From NCBI RefSeq assembly GCF_032586235.1, contig NZ_JAWHTD010000014.1, forward strand, positions 1 to 64,000: a stretch of 64,000 nucleotides of DNA. Reading direction: 5' to 3'. This DNA is from Aestuariicoccus sp032586235 (GTDB lineage: Bacteria; Pseudomonadota; Alphaproteobacteria; Rhodobacterales; Rhodobacteraceae). The notes below the pieces were generated by a model. It ran no database searches, was not told the origin of the DNA, and was given only the letters and a program-made list of their open reading frames with translations. Position 1 is the stretch's first letter; every line of letters begins with the position of its first letter. Positions 8,679-17,830 of the stretch are shown piece after piece. The position numbers and the translations under genes are program-made.

Positions 8679-8717
8679 ATCTGATACACCAGATAAGGCA
8701 AGCTGGTATATCAGATA
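8679..8717. promoter_or_regulatory. Paired GntR/FCD operator-like sites, divergent promoter
   Basis: ATCTGATACACCAGAT at 8679-8694 is a palindrome with a 4-base centre. A second half-conserved copy (GCTGGTATATCAGATA, 8702-8717) follows 7 bases later. Both lie between the regulator gene and the lactonase operon start, placed to repress either direction. The motif matches those at 7858 and 23563. Confidence 0.65.
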
Positions 8718-8745
8718 TCAGAATGATATGGGGGAGGTTACAGGA

Positions 8746-9615
8746 ATGCGCGCAGAGCTGATTGTTGACTGCAAAAACCAGCACGGGGAGGGGATCTTCT
8801 GGAACCCATCCGACGGGTTGGTTTGGTGGACAGACATCGAAGGCTGCGCACTTTGGTCCTTTGACCCATCAACGTCGCAAAGCGCGTCGCATACGATGCC
8901 AGAGCGCGTTTGCTGCTTTACTCCGCGCGCAACCGGGGGCTTGATCGTTGCCTTTGCGGATCGTGTCGTTTTGTTCGATCCGCTCACCAAAAAAGAAACC
9001 CTCGTGACGCTGTTCGAGCCGAAAAACCCCGAGACGCGGCTCAATGACGGGCGAACCGATCGCCAAGGTCGGTTGATTGTCGGGGGCATGAATGAAGTGT
9101 CAGGCAAGGCGGATTCGTCCGTCATCTGCGTCGATACTGACCTGAGTGTGCGAACGATAATCGATCACGTGTCCTGTGCGAATTCCACCTGCTTTTCGCC
9201 AGATGGTGCCACGATGTACTTTGCCGATACCCCGGATCGCGAGATCGTGGCCTATGACTACGACACACTCACAGGTTCGGTTTCGAACCGGCGTGTTCAT
9301 GCCTTATTCAAAGATGAACCCGGGCTGCCCGACGGGTCCTGTGTCGACGCCGAAGGCGGTGTCTGGAATGCCGAATGGGAAGGTCGCCGCGTTGTGCGCG
9401 TGGCCCCGGACGGCACCATTGACCACATAATAGAAGTTCCAGTCTGGAAGCCCACTTGCTGTGCTTTCGGCGGACCCGAGCTCGACTCGCTGTTCATCAC
9501 GACCTCGCGCCTGATGAGCGACGAAGACGCACTCACAAAAGAACCGGAATCAGGCGGCCTCTTTGCCGTAAAGCCCGGCGTTCGCGGCGTGATCGACACG
9601 CCGTTCAACGGATAA
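8746..9615 (+). CDS. SMP-30/gluconolactonase-family lactonase
   Basis: This 289-residue six-bladed beta-propeller of the SMP-30/regucalcin family hydrolyses sugar lactones with one divalent metal. The ligands fit the family: Glu in the early GEGIFW, Asn in CANSTCF, and Asp in LPDGSCVDAEGG. ATG at 8746 was preferred to the ATG 18 bases earlier, because that one lies within the GGGGGAGG ribosome site. It heads the rightward operon and pairs logically with the uronate-dehydrogenase-like enzyme that would make its lactone. The natural lactone is not determined. Confidence 0.9.
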   Translation: MRAELIVDCKNQHGEGIFWNPSDGLVWWTDIEGCALWSFDPSTSQSASHTMPERVCCFTPRATGGLIVAFADRVVLFDPLTKKETLVTLFEPKNPETRLNDGRTDRQGRLIVGGMNEVSGKADSSVICVDTDLSVRTIIDHVSCANSTCFSPDGATMYFADTPDREIVAYDYDTLTGSVSNRRVHALFKDEPGLPDGSCVDAEGGVWNAEWEGRRVVRVAPDGTIDHIIEVPVWKPTCCAFGGPELDSLFITTSRLMSDEDALTKEPESGGLFAVKPGVRGVIDTPFNG

Positions 9616-9641
9616 ACAACTCAATTCTGGAGGAGAAGACT

Positions 9642-10676
9642 ATGATCAAACACCTGATGAATACGACGCTGGCAGCGGGTTTCGCCGCATTGGCGACCGT
9701 CGCAGTCGCCGAAAACTACCCGACGCCGGTACCACTCACCGATGGCGCGCAGGCCCCGATTGATGCGATTGCGCCCAAGAACGAGACATTCCGCATCGCG
9801 TTCATGCCACCGGCAACTGAGTTCAATTATTACATCGCCATTGGCGAAGGTATCAAAGCGGTCGCCGCTGAAGAGGGCGTCGAAGTCTTCATGCTCGCCC
9901 CGCAATCGGGTGCAGACATCAACGGTCAAATGGGCATGATCCAGGACGTGTTGACCCAGGATGTCGACGCGATCATCTTTGGAACGCACGATGAATTTGC
10001 GGCGGCCCCTTTGCTCAAGCAGGCCGTCGACAAGGGCATGGCCGTGTTGATGATCAACTCGGACATCCCGAATTTTCCTACGCCTATTCACGGTGTCGTC
10101 GGATACTCCCAACGCAATGGGACACATGCAATTGCCGATTGGGCCATTGAGACTTACGGCGACAAACCTCTGAAAGTCGGCATCATCGAAGGGCAGCCCG
10201 GCTATCACTCGACCGAACGCGTGGGTGGCTTCCTCGACGGGATCGAAGGCAACGAGAATTTCGAAGTTGTTGTGTCCATCGACGGCAAATGGAACGTCGA
10301 AGGAGGCAATACCGCCGGCATGGACATCCTTCAGTCGCACCCTGATCTCGACATGATCTTTGCCGCGAACGATTACATGATCATCGGTGCCTCTTTTGCC
10401 GCCAAAGCGCTCGGCCGGTCCGACATCGTTCTGCTGGGCAATGACGGGGATACGTCAGGTCTGGAAGAAATCGCAGCAGGCAGCATCACCGCGACCGTCA
10501 ACACCTCGCCGTTCTTGATGGGCAAGGCGGCGATGCACGCGACCATTGATGCGCTGAACGGGACCTATCCCGGCGGTTGGATCGAAACACCGACGTCGAT
10601 TGAAGACAAAGATGGCGCGATCAGTGTGCTGCAAGAGCCCGAAAAGCTCTTCCCGCAGCCCTCCAAAGAGTACTGA
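9642..10676 (+). CDS. Sugar ABC transporter, periplasmic binding protein (second system)
   Basis: This 344-residue type-1 binding protein has a Sec signal peptide ending AVAVA at about residue 22. The start at 9642 follows GGAGGAGA. The body shows an RIAFMPPATEFNYY first strand, repeated DAIIFGTHDE and IFAANDYMIIG ligand-domain strands, and LGNDGDTSGLEEIAAG in domain two. These mark it as an RbsB/LacI-type sugar binder. It is the second such protein in the cluster and only distantly similar to the one at 4234, so the two importers probably take different but related sugars. A UUCG-capped hairpin follows it. Confidence 0.92.
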   Translation: MIKHLMNTTLAAGFAALATVAVAENYPTPVPLTDGAQAPIDAIAPKNETFRIAFMPPATEFNYYIAIGEGIKAVAAEEGVEVFMLAPQSGADINGQMGMIQDVLTQDVDAIIFGTHDEFAAAPLLKQAVDKGMAVLMINSDIPNFPTPIHGVVGYSQRNGTHAIADWAIETYGDKPLKVGIIEGQPGYHSTERVGGFLDGIEGNENFEVVVSIDGKWNVEGGNTAGMDILQSHPDLDMIFAANDYMIIGASFAAKALGRSDIVLLGNDGDTSGLEEIAAGSITATVNTSPFLMGKAAMHATIDALNGTYPGGWIETPTSIEDKDGAISVLQEPEKLFPQPSKEY

Positions 10677-10691
10677 GCGTTCTCCCTGCTT

Positions 10692-10719
10692 CCCGGTGAC
10701 GCGTTCGCGTGTCGCCGGG
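10692..10719 (+). promoter_or_regulatory. UUCG-capped intercistronic hairpin
   Basis: CCCGG and CCGGG enclose GACGCG/CGTGTC, closed by a TTCG tetraloop at 10704-10707. It lies between the binding-protein stop and the ATPase start. GUUCGC-type loops are very stable. With no T-run after it, mRNA protection or attenuation fits better than strict termination. Confidence 0.75.
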
Positions 10720-10763
10720 GGCTCTAGCCAACCGCAACCCACGTCCAGATCGAGGCCCGCACG

Positions 10764-12287
10764 ATGGCACCCGCAACGCCCCTTTGGGAATTTGTCGACA
10801 TCACCAAAGCCTACCCAGGCGTTCTGGCGAACGACAAGGTGTGCATCAAGCTATTGCCCGGCTCAATCCATGGGCTGCTTGGCGAAAACGGATGTGGCAA
10901 GTCGACAATGATCAAGACGCTGTCCGGCGTGCAGCAGCCCGACAGCGGACAAATTCTGCACAACGGCAAACCGGTGACGATCAGCGATCCTCAAGCGGCG
11001 CGCGATATGGGCATCGCGACCGTGTTTCAGGAATTTTCAATCGTGCCGACACTGTCGGTCGGCGAGAATATCTTTCTGGGCAACATGCCGCGGTCACGCT
11101 TTGGCGTGATCGACTGGACCCAGGTACATGATGAAGCCGCGCGCGTTCTGAAAGAGATGAATGTAGACGTCTCACCTGATGTCATCACGGGCACACTTTC
11201 GGTGGGGGAGCAGCAGTTGGTCGAGATTGCCAAGGCCATCGCGATGGACGCCCGCATGATCATTCTGGACGAGCCGACGGCGGCCCTGGGCGAAGATGAG
11301 ATTGAGCGCCTGCACGCGCTTTTGCGCAATATGCGCAGCCACGGCACCGCCATTCTTTATGTGTCTCACAGGCTCGATGAAGTCGAACGGATCGTCGATG
11401 AGGTCACCATCCTGCGGAACGGCCGCGTCGTGCGCGCCAGTGGCGAAACCCGCATCAACGTTGCCGAAATCGTCAACGCTATGGTTGGCGAAGACATTGG
11501 CGAGCATTATCCGAAAGAACAGAACGCAACTGATGAGGTCGTCCTCAAGGCGCAAGGGCTGGCGACGAAAGCGGGCGTGAAGGCGGTGTCCTTTGACCTG
11601 CGCCGGGGGGAAGTGCTCGGCCTTGGCGGCGTTTTGGGCAGCGGTCGCACCGAGATCGCGCGCGCCCTGTTCGGGACTGACGAACTGATCTCTGGGCAGA
11701 TGAACCTGAACGGCAATCCGGTGCGCTTTGATCGGGAGATCGATGCAATCCGTGCTGGTTTGGCTTTGGTCCCCGAGAACCGAAAATATGACGGCCTGTT
11801 TTTTAATTTCCGCGCCAGTGGGAATATTACGGCGGCATCCTTGGGCGGCCTGAGCCGGTTCGGTATTCTGAACCTCAAGGCCGAGGAGCAAGCGACGCGA
11901 GACTTGATCCGCGATTTGGAAATTTCGACCCAGGCCGAAGAGAAGACCGTCAACTTCCTGTCCGGCGGCAACCAGCAGAAGATCGTGATTGCGCGGTGGC
12001 TGTTCTCGGACTCGGAGATCCTGATCCTTGATGAGCCGACACAAGGGATCGATATCGGCGCAAAGATTGCGGTCTACAAGTTGATCAACAAACTCACCCG
12101 CGCCGGCAAATCCATCATTCTGATTAGTTCAGACCACGACGAACTACTGGCAATGAGCGATCGGATCGCAATCGTTCAGCACGGGACGATTGTGCGTACC
12201 GTTGATGCGTCAAACTTGACCCATAGCGATCTTGTGCGGGCCTCCGCCGATGTCCAACATCCCACGCCCGAGGAGGCTTTCGCATGA
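10764..12287 (+). CDS. Sugar ABC transporter ATPase, duplicated (second system)
   Basis: The protein has 507 residues and two ATPase domains. The first has Walker A GENGCGKST, signature LSVGEQQ, Walker B MIILDEPTAAL and switch YVSHRL. The second has the degenerate GVLGSGRTE P-loop region, LSGGNQQK and ILILDEPTQG. This is the RbsA/MglA-type energy subunit. It follows the binding-protein gene after the hairpin and overlaps the permease gene by 4 bases (ATGA), so the two are translationally coupled. Confidence 0.93.
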   Translation: MAPATPLWEFVDITKAYPGVLANDKVCIKLLPGSIHGLLGENGCGKSTMIKTLSGVQQPDSGQILHNGKPVTISDPQAARDMGIATVFQEFSIVPTLSVGENIFLGNMPRSRFGVIDWTQVHDEAARVLKEMNVDVSPDVITGTLSVGEQQLVEIAKAIAMDARMIILDEPTAALGEDEIERLHALLRNMRSHGTAILYVSHRLDEVERIVDEVTILRNGRVVRASGETRINVAEIVNAMVGEDIGEHYPKEQNATDEVVLKAQGLATKAGVKAVSFDLRRGEVLGLGGVLGSGRTEIARALFGTDELISGQMNLNGNPVRFDREIDAIRAGLALVPENRKYDGLFFNFRASGNITAASLGGLSRFGILNLKAEEQATRDLIRDLEISTQAEEKTVNFLSGGNQQKIVIARWLFSDSEILILDEPTQGIDIGAKIAVYKLINKLTRAGKSIILISSDHDELLAMSDRIAIVQHGTIVRTVDASNLTHSDLVRASADVQHPTPEEAFA

Positions 12288-13273
12288 AGCGGATCTTTGA
12301 CACGCAATTGATCGGGCCCTTTGCGGCCATGGTCATCGTCGCCCTGATTGTTGCGCTGACGACAGAGCGCTTTCTGAACCCCGGCAATCTGTCGAACCTG
12401 TCCTTGCAGGTCAGCATTGTGGCCCTGATCGCCATTGGCTCGACCATCGTGATTTTTGCCGCTGGCATCGATCTGAGTTCCGGGTCGATGGTGGCACTGC
12501 TGACGATGATTTTAGCTCAGATGCTAAAATTCATCGGTATTCCGCTTGTTTTGGCACTCCCGCTCATTCTGGTCGCCGGTGGATTGCTTGGCCTTTTCAT
12601 CGGTCTGATAACGGCTTACGGGCGGATCCCGTCTTTCATCACCACGCTGGCTGCATTGATTGCGTTTCGTGGCCTCGCGCTGACCTTCAACAACGGCTCA
12701 CCCATCTTTTCGCTCGATCCCGCGCTTGAGCCGATTTTTTACGGCAAGCTGTTCGGCGTTCCGCTGCCCTTTTTCTATCTGGTGGTCTTCTACGCGCTTG
12801 CCGCCTTCATGATGAATTACACCAAACTTGGGCGCGAGATTTATGCGGTCGGCGGCAACCCGGCTGCCGCCGTTCTGACCGGCATCAACGTGCGCAAGGT
12901 TCAGACAACAACTTTTGTGATCGCCGGTTTCATGACGGCAGTCGGCGCAATCCTGATGTCCGCGCGCTTGAACTCGGGCTCGCCCAATTATGGCCAGACG
13001 CTTGAATTGCAGGCCATTGCTGCGGCGGTTGTGGGTGGGGCCAGCCTTGCGGGTGGTCGCGGCAACATTCTTGCCACGCTGATGGGGGCGATGACCATCG
13101 TCATCGTCCAGAACGGTCTGAACCTGAACGCAGCACCGTCGTCGGTTCAGAATATCGTGCTGGGCCTGATCATTTTGCTGGCCGTCGGCATCGACATGTG
13201 GCGCGCCGAGATTTCGGCCCTCATGGGGCGCATATCGGGCCGGACTTCATCAAACGTGACGAAGGGAACGTGA
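12284..13273 (+). CDS. Sugar ABC transporter permease (second system)
   Basis: This 329-residue polytopic inner-membrane protein belongs to the RbsC family. It shows FAAGIDLSSGSMVAL, the IPSFITTLAALIAFRG block, an EIYAVGGNPAAAVLTGI cytoplasmic loop, and VVGGASLAGGRGNI near the end. It forms the pore for the importer encoded at 9642-13273. The next gene starts one base after its stop, which indicates one transcript with the catabolic genes. Confidence 0.92.
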   Translation: MKRIFDTQLIGPFAAMVIVALIVALTTERFLNPGNLSNLSLQVSIVALIAIGSTIVIFAAGIDLSSGSMVALLTMILAQMLKFIGIPLVLALPLILVAGGLLGLFIGLITAYGRIPSFITTLAALIAFRGLALTFNNGSPIFSLDPALEPIFYGKLFGVPLPFFYLVVFYALAAFMMNYTKLGREIYAVGGNPAAAVLTGINVRKVQTTTFVIAGFMTAVGAILMSARLNSGSPNYGQTLELQAIAAAVVGGASLAGGRGNILATLMGAMTIVIVQNGLNLNAAPSSVQNIVLGLIILLAVGIDMWRAEISALMGRISGRTSSNVTKGT

Positions 13274-13274
13274 C

Positions 13275-14063
13275 GTGGATTTAGGACTGAAAGACAAACT
13301 TGTCCTCGTCACCGGCTCGGGCTCTGGCATCGGCAAGGCGACTGCAAAGCTCTATCTGCAGGAAGGCGCACGCCTGATCGTGCACGGCCTGACCGAAGCA
13401 GAGGTGTCAGCCTGCATCGAAGACCTGTCGCCGCTTGGTGAGGTCAAAGGACTTGCCGCCGATCTGAGTAAAGCCGCCGAAGCAACGGCGCTGGCAGAAT
13501 TCGCGCAGGCCCACGGCGACGTTGATATTCTGGTCAACAATGTTGGCATCTTTTCGGTCAAATCCTTCGAAGACCTCACCGATGAGGACTGGCTGCACTA
13601 TTTCAACATCAACGTTCTGTCCGCCGTCAGGATGAGCCGGATTTTCTTGCCTGCCATGCTGAAACGGGGGAAGGGGTCTATCATCAATATGGCCAGCGAA
13701 GCGGCAGTCAAACCCTTGCCGCAGATGGTCCACTACTCGGTGACCAAAACTGCCATGTTAGGTCTTACCCGTGGCATGGCAGAGCTGACCAAAGGCACAA
13801 AGGTGCGGGTCAATTCGATCTTGCCGGGCCCCACATGGACAGAGGGGGTGGAGGCCTATTTCGACGGTCTGGCGACCCAAAAGGGCGCGCCGCTCGACAC
13901 TATCGTCGACAATTACTTCAAATCGGATGAGCCCACCTCGCTGATCCAGCGTTTCGTCCAACCTGACGAAGTCGCCCGCATGATCGTCACGATCTCGGCC
14001 AGCACTGCCTCCAACGGCGCTGCACACCGGATCGAAGGCGGCATCGTTCGCAATATTCTCTGA
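13275..14063 (+). CDS. Short-chain dehydrogenase/reductase
   Basis: This 262-residue classical SDR has the cofactor motif TGSGSGIG at residues 14-21, NNVG in the central sheet, and YSVTK as the catalytic Tyr-Lys pair. An MASEAA Ser lies upstream. Start is GTG at 13275, after GAAGGGAACGTGAC, one base after the permease stop. Position in the lactonase-importer operon suggests oxidation or reduction of a sugar-acid hydroxyl with NAD(P). Residues after the cofactor motif do not show NAD or NADP preference clearly. Confidence 0.88.
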   Translation: MDLGLKDKLVLVTGSGSGIGKATAKLYLQEGARLIVHGLTEAEVSACIEDLSPLGEVKGLAADLSKAAEATALAEFAQAHGDVDILVNNVGIFSVKSFEDLTDEDWLHYFNINVLSAVRMSRIFLPAMLKRGKGSIINMASEAAVKPLPQMVHYSVTKTAMLGLTRGMAELTKGTKVRVNSILPGPTWTEGVEAYFDGLATQKGAPLDTIVDNYFKSDEPTSLIQRFVQPDEVARMIVTISASTASNGAAHRIEGGIVRNIL

Positions 14064-14085
14064 CAATCAAACAAAGGAGCCTCTC

Positions 14086-14580
14086 ATGGTCGCACTTACA
14101 TTCTCTCACATCGGCATAACGGTTCCCGACCTCGAAAAAGCCGTGGAATTCTATTCCAAAGCATTCGGTCTCTACGTGTTGATGGAACCAACCGAGGTTT
14201 TGCATGACGACAGCGCCATCGGTCAGATGTGCGACGATGTCTTTGGTGAAGGCTGGGGCAAATTCCGTATCGCGCACCTGTCTATGGGGGACGGCATTGG
14301 TATCGAGTTGTTCGAATTTCCCCAAACCGTCGAAGAGGAACGCCCTTTTGAATACTGGCGTCGCGGCTTGTTTCACTTCTGTGTGCAGGACGAAGACCTG
14401 GAAGGCCGCATCAAGATCATTGAAAGCTTGGGTGGCAAGCAGCGCATGAAGCAGGTGCGCAAGTATTACCCCGGCGAAAAGCCGTATCGCATGGTCTATA
14501 TGGAAGACCCGTTTGGCAACATTTTCGAACTCTACAGCCACTCTTACGAACTGACATATTCGGCAGGCGCGTATGACTGA
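14086..14580 (+). CDS. VOC-superfamily (glyoxalase/dioxygenase-like) protein
   Basis: This 164-residue protein has the paired beta-alpha-beta-beta-beta layout of vicinal-oxygen-chelate enzymes. Likely metal ligands are His8 (TFSHIGITV), a second His in GLFHFCV, and Glu in the C-terminal DPFGNIFELYSH. Family members include glyoxalase I, epimerases and extradiol dioxygenases. In an operon that also encodes methylglyoxal synthase, a lactoylglutathione-lyase-like role is attractive. The length and the DP.GN.FEL ending are equally common in uncharacterised VOC proteins, so the reaction is open. Confidence 0.82.
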   Translation: MVALTFSHIGITVPDLEKAVEFYSKAFGLYVLMEPTEVLHDDSAIGQMCDDVFGEGWGKFRIAHLSMGDGIGIELFEFPQTVEEERPFEYWRRGLFHFCVQDEDLEGRIKIIESLGGKQRMKQVRKYYPGEKPYRMVYMEDPFGNIFELYSHSYELTYSAGAYD

Positions 14581-15604
14581 TCGCGGCAGCGTCGCCCCCA
14601 GGACGGACAGGCCCAAGGTCGTCATCACGGATTACGACTTTGGCGATGTCAGCGTTGAGACGGAAATACTGGAAGCCGCTGGCGCCGAGGTCATAGCACT
14701 TCAGGCCAAGCATGAAGAAGACCTGTTCGACCTCGCCCCGCATTGCGCAGCGATGATGAACCAATACGCCAAGATCGGTCGGGACACGATCACACGGATG
14801 CAAAAATGCGAGGTCATCGCCCGCTACGGCGTTGGTGTGGACATCGTGGATGTCGCCACCGCGACGGACAAAGGTATCCTTGTGACCAATGTGCAGAATT
14901 ATTGCACCGAAGAGGTCGCGGATCACGCCATTGCTCTTTGGCTGACGCTTGCCCGCAAGCTGCCAGACTACGACAGGGCAACACATGCTGGTGTCTGGCA
15001 GTGGCAAAGCGGACAACCTGTCTATCGTCTGCGCGGGCGCACGATGGGTGTCGTATCGCTGGGGAAAATTGGGCAGGCCATTGTTGCTCGGGCGCAGGCA
15101 TTCGGGGTCGACGTGATCGCGTATGATCCGTTTCTGCCTGCCGAAGTTGCCGCAAAGCTTGGTGTCGAATTGGTGAGCAAGGCGGATCTGCTGGCACGCT
15201 CCGACTACATCCTGATGCAAGCGCCGATGACGCCAGAGACACATCACTTTCTGTCAGACGCGGAATTCGCAGCGATGAAGCCGGGCGCGATCCTTGTGAA
15301 TACAGGGCGTGGCCCCACGGTCGACAACGCCGCTCTCTTCCGCGCGCTCAGCCAAGGCCATCTGGCCGCGGCCGGTCTTGATGACCCCGAAGAAGAGCCG
15401 GCGAAACGGGCCAATTGGACACCGGATGACAACCCGCTGTTCACATTGCCAAACGTCCTCGTGACACCGCACGCCGCCTACTACTCGGAGGAATCCATCC
15501 TTGCTGCCCGAGTCACGGCTGCCACCCAAGTGGCCAAGGTCCTGACAGGACAAGAGCCCGACTACACCGTCAATGCCGATGCATTGGCTGCAACTACCGC
15601 ATAG
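14573..15604 (+). CDS. CtBP-like D-2-hydroxyacid dehydrogenase
   Basis: This 343-residue protein has the two-domain D-2-hydroxyacid dehydrogenase fold. Its NAD site (GVVSLGKIGQAI) is in the middle, with the catalytic Arg in NTGRGP, an acidic residue in the DDPEEE stretch and His in TPHAAYY. An N-terminal VVITDYDFGDVSVE and a GVGVDIVDV segment resemble the C-terminal-binding-protein branch. It should interconvert a 2-keto acid and a D-2-hydroxyacid in the cytosol. The gene overlaps the VOC gene by 8 bases and is part of the sugar-acid operon. The substrate is unknown. Confidence 0.88.
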   Translation: MTDRGSVAPRTDRPKVVITDYDFGDVSVETEILEAAGAEVIALQAKHEEDLFDLAPHCAAMMNQYAKIGRDTITRMQKCEVIARYGVGVDIVDVATATDKGILVTNVQNYCTEEVADHAIALWLTLARKLPDYDRATHAGVWQWQSGQPVYRLRGRTMGVVSLGKIGQAIVARAQAFGVDVIAYDPFLPAEVAAKLGVELVSKADLLARSDYILMQAPMTPETHHFLSDAEFAAMKPGAILVNTGRGPTVDNAALFRALSQGHLAAAGLDDPEEEPAKRANWTPDDNPLFTLPNVLVTPHAAYYSEESILAARVTAATQVAKVLTGQEPDYTVNADALAATTA

Positions 15605-15616
15605 CAGGAGAGAGAC

Positions 15617-16306
15617 ATGCCAGACGTAAGTACAGATCTTAGGGTCTTCAACGATTTCGACCGCAACCCGGGGCTCTTGAAAAAGTTCGATAAGGTGCTG
15701 GAGGCCTATTCAGCAGCCGCAATCTTTGCCGACGTGCAATATCGCACTGGCGTGATGGACAGCGCGATCAAACCCGCATTCCGCGCCAAGGTGACGGGGC
15801 AAGCCGTGACGGTGCAGTTGTCAAAAGGCGATCTGGTTGATCCCCTGCGCGCGCTTGAAATGGCGCAGCCGGGTGATGTGATTGTCGTAGATGCAGGCGG
15901 CGATCTGCAAACGTCGGTATGCGGCGGCCTTATGGGCGGGTTGGCCAAGAACCGGGGCATCCGCGGGATGATCGTTGACGGCACAGGGCGCGACACAGAC
16001 GAACTGGAAGACATCAACTGGCCGATCTGGACCCGTGCCATCACGCCACGCGGAACGCACACGATGTTTTCCGAACGCAAGGAAGAGCTTTCGATCAACG
16101 TGCCCATCGCTTGCGGCGGCGTGGTCGTGAACCCCGGCGATTTCATCGTCGCCGATCTGATGGGCGTCGTTGTCATCCCGCAAGAGATCGCCGAGGAAAC
16201 CGTGCGCCTCGCACAAGAGCAGGCCGACCGTGAGGTCGCAACACGCGAATGGGTCGCCCAAGGCAAAACAGTCGAGGATCTTCTGAATGAATTCGGCCGC
16301 ATCTGA
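15617..16306 (+). CDS. RraA-fold aldolase/decarboxylase-like protein
   Basis: This 229-residue protein belongs to the RraA/4-hydroxy-4-methyl-2-oxoglutarate aldolase superfamily. It has the AQPGDVIVVDAGGD strand, the GGLMGGLAKNRGIRG loop and a VDGTGRD segment. The Arg-Asp pair is what distinguishes metal-dependent pyruvate aldolases/oxaloacetate decarboxylases from RNase E inhibitor RraA. Setting and motif favour an enzyme cleaving a branched or 2-keto sugar acid to pyruvate or glyoxylate. It lies between the CtBP-like gene and the sugar-acid kinase, overlapping the latter by 20 bases. Confidence 0.85.
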   Translation: MPDVSTDLRVFNDFDRNPGLLKKFDKVLEAYSAAAIFADVQYRTGVMDSAIKPAFRAKVTGQAVTVQLSKGDLVDPLRALEMAQPGDVIVVDAGGDLQTSVCGGLMGGLAKNRGIRGMIVDGTGRDTDELEDINWPIWTRAITPRGTHTMFSERKEELSINVPIACGGVVVNPGDFIVADLMGVVVIPQEIAEETVRLAQEQADREVATREWVAQGKTVEDLLNEFGRI

Positions 16307-17207
16307 GCCTGCGCTTATCGGTGTCGATTGGGGGACCTCATCCTTGCGCGCCTTTTTGATTGGTGCGGAGGGCGAGGTGATTGACGGGGTCTCGTCACCC
16401 GAAGGCATCATGCAGGTGTCGGGCAAATGCTTTGAGGCGGTCCTTGATCGCCTCATTGGCCCATGGGTCGCCCAGACCGCTCTGCCGATCCTTGCTTCTG
16501 GCATGATCACCAGCCGGAACGGTTGGGTTGAAACACCCTATGCCGCAATGCCGCTCGGGGCTGACGATCTTGCGCAGGCTCTGAAGTCGTTAGAAGTGGC
16601 AAACGGGACACTTGTTCACTTTGTCACCGGCGCCTCAACCGAACATGCTGGCGGCCCTGACGTGATGCGTGGCGAAGAGACACAGATCATCGGGGCCTCT
16701 TCGCTTGGCTTGAACGACGGGACTTTCGTGATGCCGGGCACCCACAGCAAATGGGTCCAGGTCGTCGACCGGCGGATCGTGGATTTCTCGACCTACATGA
16801 CCGGTGAAGTATTCGCAGCCCTCAAGGGACACACAATCCTGGGAACCTTGATGGAGGGCGACGACGTCAGCGAAGAGGCTTTCGAGATGGGGGTGACGGC
16901 AGGTCTCGAAGGTGGGGCAAATCTGCTGCACAACCTGTTTCACGTCCGCACGCTTCCGCTCATGGGCAAGATACCCAAAGGCTCAACCGCCGATTACATG
17001 TCGGGCCTGTTGATCGGCACCGAAGTTGCGGCGGCGACCCGTGGTGCGCGCGGGGCCGGGACGCTCACGATTGTCGGTCGCAGTGACTTGTCGGACCGCT
17101 ACGAACGCGCTTTGCAAACTGCGGGTCTTGAGTGCCGCCGCGCGCCCGACGATATCGCAGCCAAGGGGCATTTCCTGATTGCCCGCGCGGCGGGGTTGCT
17201 GGGATGA
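16287..17207 (+). CDS. dgoK: 2-dehydro-3-deoxygalactonokinase
   Basis: This 306-residue kinase phosphorylates 2-keto-3-deoxy-galactonate at O6 with ATP, the DgoK step of the De Ley-Doudoroff route. It has the N-terminal GVDWGTSSLRAF phosphate-binding motif, a MPGTHSKW block in the middle and a C-terminal TIVGRSDLSDRYERAL segment, all typical of DgoK. Its stop overlaps the aldolase start (ATGA), so kinase and aldolase are made together. Other 2-keto-3-deoxy acids could be used. No matching sugar-acid dehydratase is encoded in the cluster. Confidence 0.92.
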   Translation: MNSAASEPALIGVDWGTSSLRAFLIGAEGEVIDGVSSPEGIMQVSGKCFEAVLDRLIGPWVAQTALPILASGMITSRNGWVETPYAAMPLGADDLAQALKSLEVANGTLVHFVTGASTEHAGGPDVMRGEETQIIGASSLGLNDGTFVMPGTHSKWVQVVDRRIVDFSTYMTGEVFAALKGHTILGTLMEGDDVSEEAFEMGVTAGLEGGANLLHNLFHVRTLPLMGKIPKGSTADYMSGLLIGTEVAAATRGARGAGTLTIVGRSDLSDRYERALQTAGLECRRAPDDIAAKGHFLIARAAGLLG

Positions 17208-17830
17208 CTGACCTTGTCACGGCTTTTGCCAGGAACCCTTTGATTGCAATTCTGCGGGGGGTGGCGCCGGAAAATGCTCTTGCGGTCGCTGATACCCTCA
17301 TCGAAGCCGGGTTTCAGATTATCGAGGTTCCGCTCAACTCCCCGGAACCTCTGGAGTCAATTCAGCGGATTGCAGAGCGGCATGGTGCACACGCCATTGT
17401 CGGCGCAGGCACTGTGCTGACCGCCGCCCAAGTCGATGCTGTCGCTGACGCAGGAGGGCGGATCATCGTTTCGCCAAACATGAACCCGGATGTCGGCCGT
17501 GCCGCCGCAGCGCGCGGCCTTTACTGGTGTCCGGGTGTCATGACCCCGTCCGAGGCCTTTGCAGCGTTGGATCTTGGGGCGTCTGTGCTCAAATTCTTCC
17601 CGGCGGAACTGGTTCCGCCAAAAGCCATCGCCGCCATGCGTGCGGTTTTGCCCCAAGACGCGGTGGTCGCAGCGGTTGGAGGGATTTCACCAGATACCAT
17701 GTCCGCGTATTTTAAAGCGGGCGTGAATGGGTTCGGGTTGGGATCTGCCCTGTTCAAACCGGACTATTCGCTGGATGATATCGGCAAGCGTGCCGTTGCC
17801 TTTACCGATGCCCTGGAGACACTCAGATGA
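17204..17830 (+). CDS. dgoA: 2-dehydro-3-deoxy-6-phosphogalactonate aldolase
   Basis: This 208-residue class I aldolase of the KDPG family cleaves 2-keto-3-deoxy-6-phosphogalactonate to pyruvate and glyceraldehyde 3-phosphate. Schiff-base Lys130 sits in VLKFFPAE, the base Glu41 in IIEVPLNSP and the phosphate/carboxylate Arg18 in ILRGV. The N-x-P rather than R-T-P context after Glu41 and the FPAELVPP sequence fit the galactonate branch. Start at 17204 overlaps the dgoK stop. The next SDR gene overlaps its end by 4 bases. Confidence 0.93.
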   Translation: MTDLVTAFARNPLIAILRGVAPENALAVADTLIEAGFQIIEVPLNSPEPLESIQRIAERHGAHAIVGAGTVLTAAQVDAVADAGGRIIVSPNMNPDVGRAAAARGLYWCPGVMTPSEAFAALDLGASVLKFFPAELVPPKAIAAMRAVLPQDAVVAAVGGISPDTMSAYFKAGVNGFGLGSALFKPDYSLDDIGKRAVAFTDALETLR

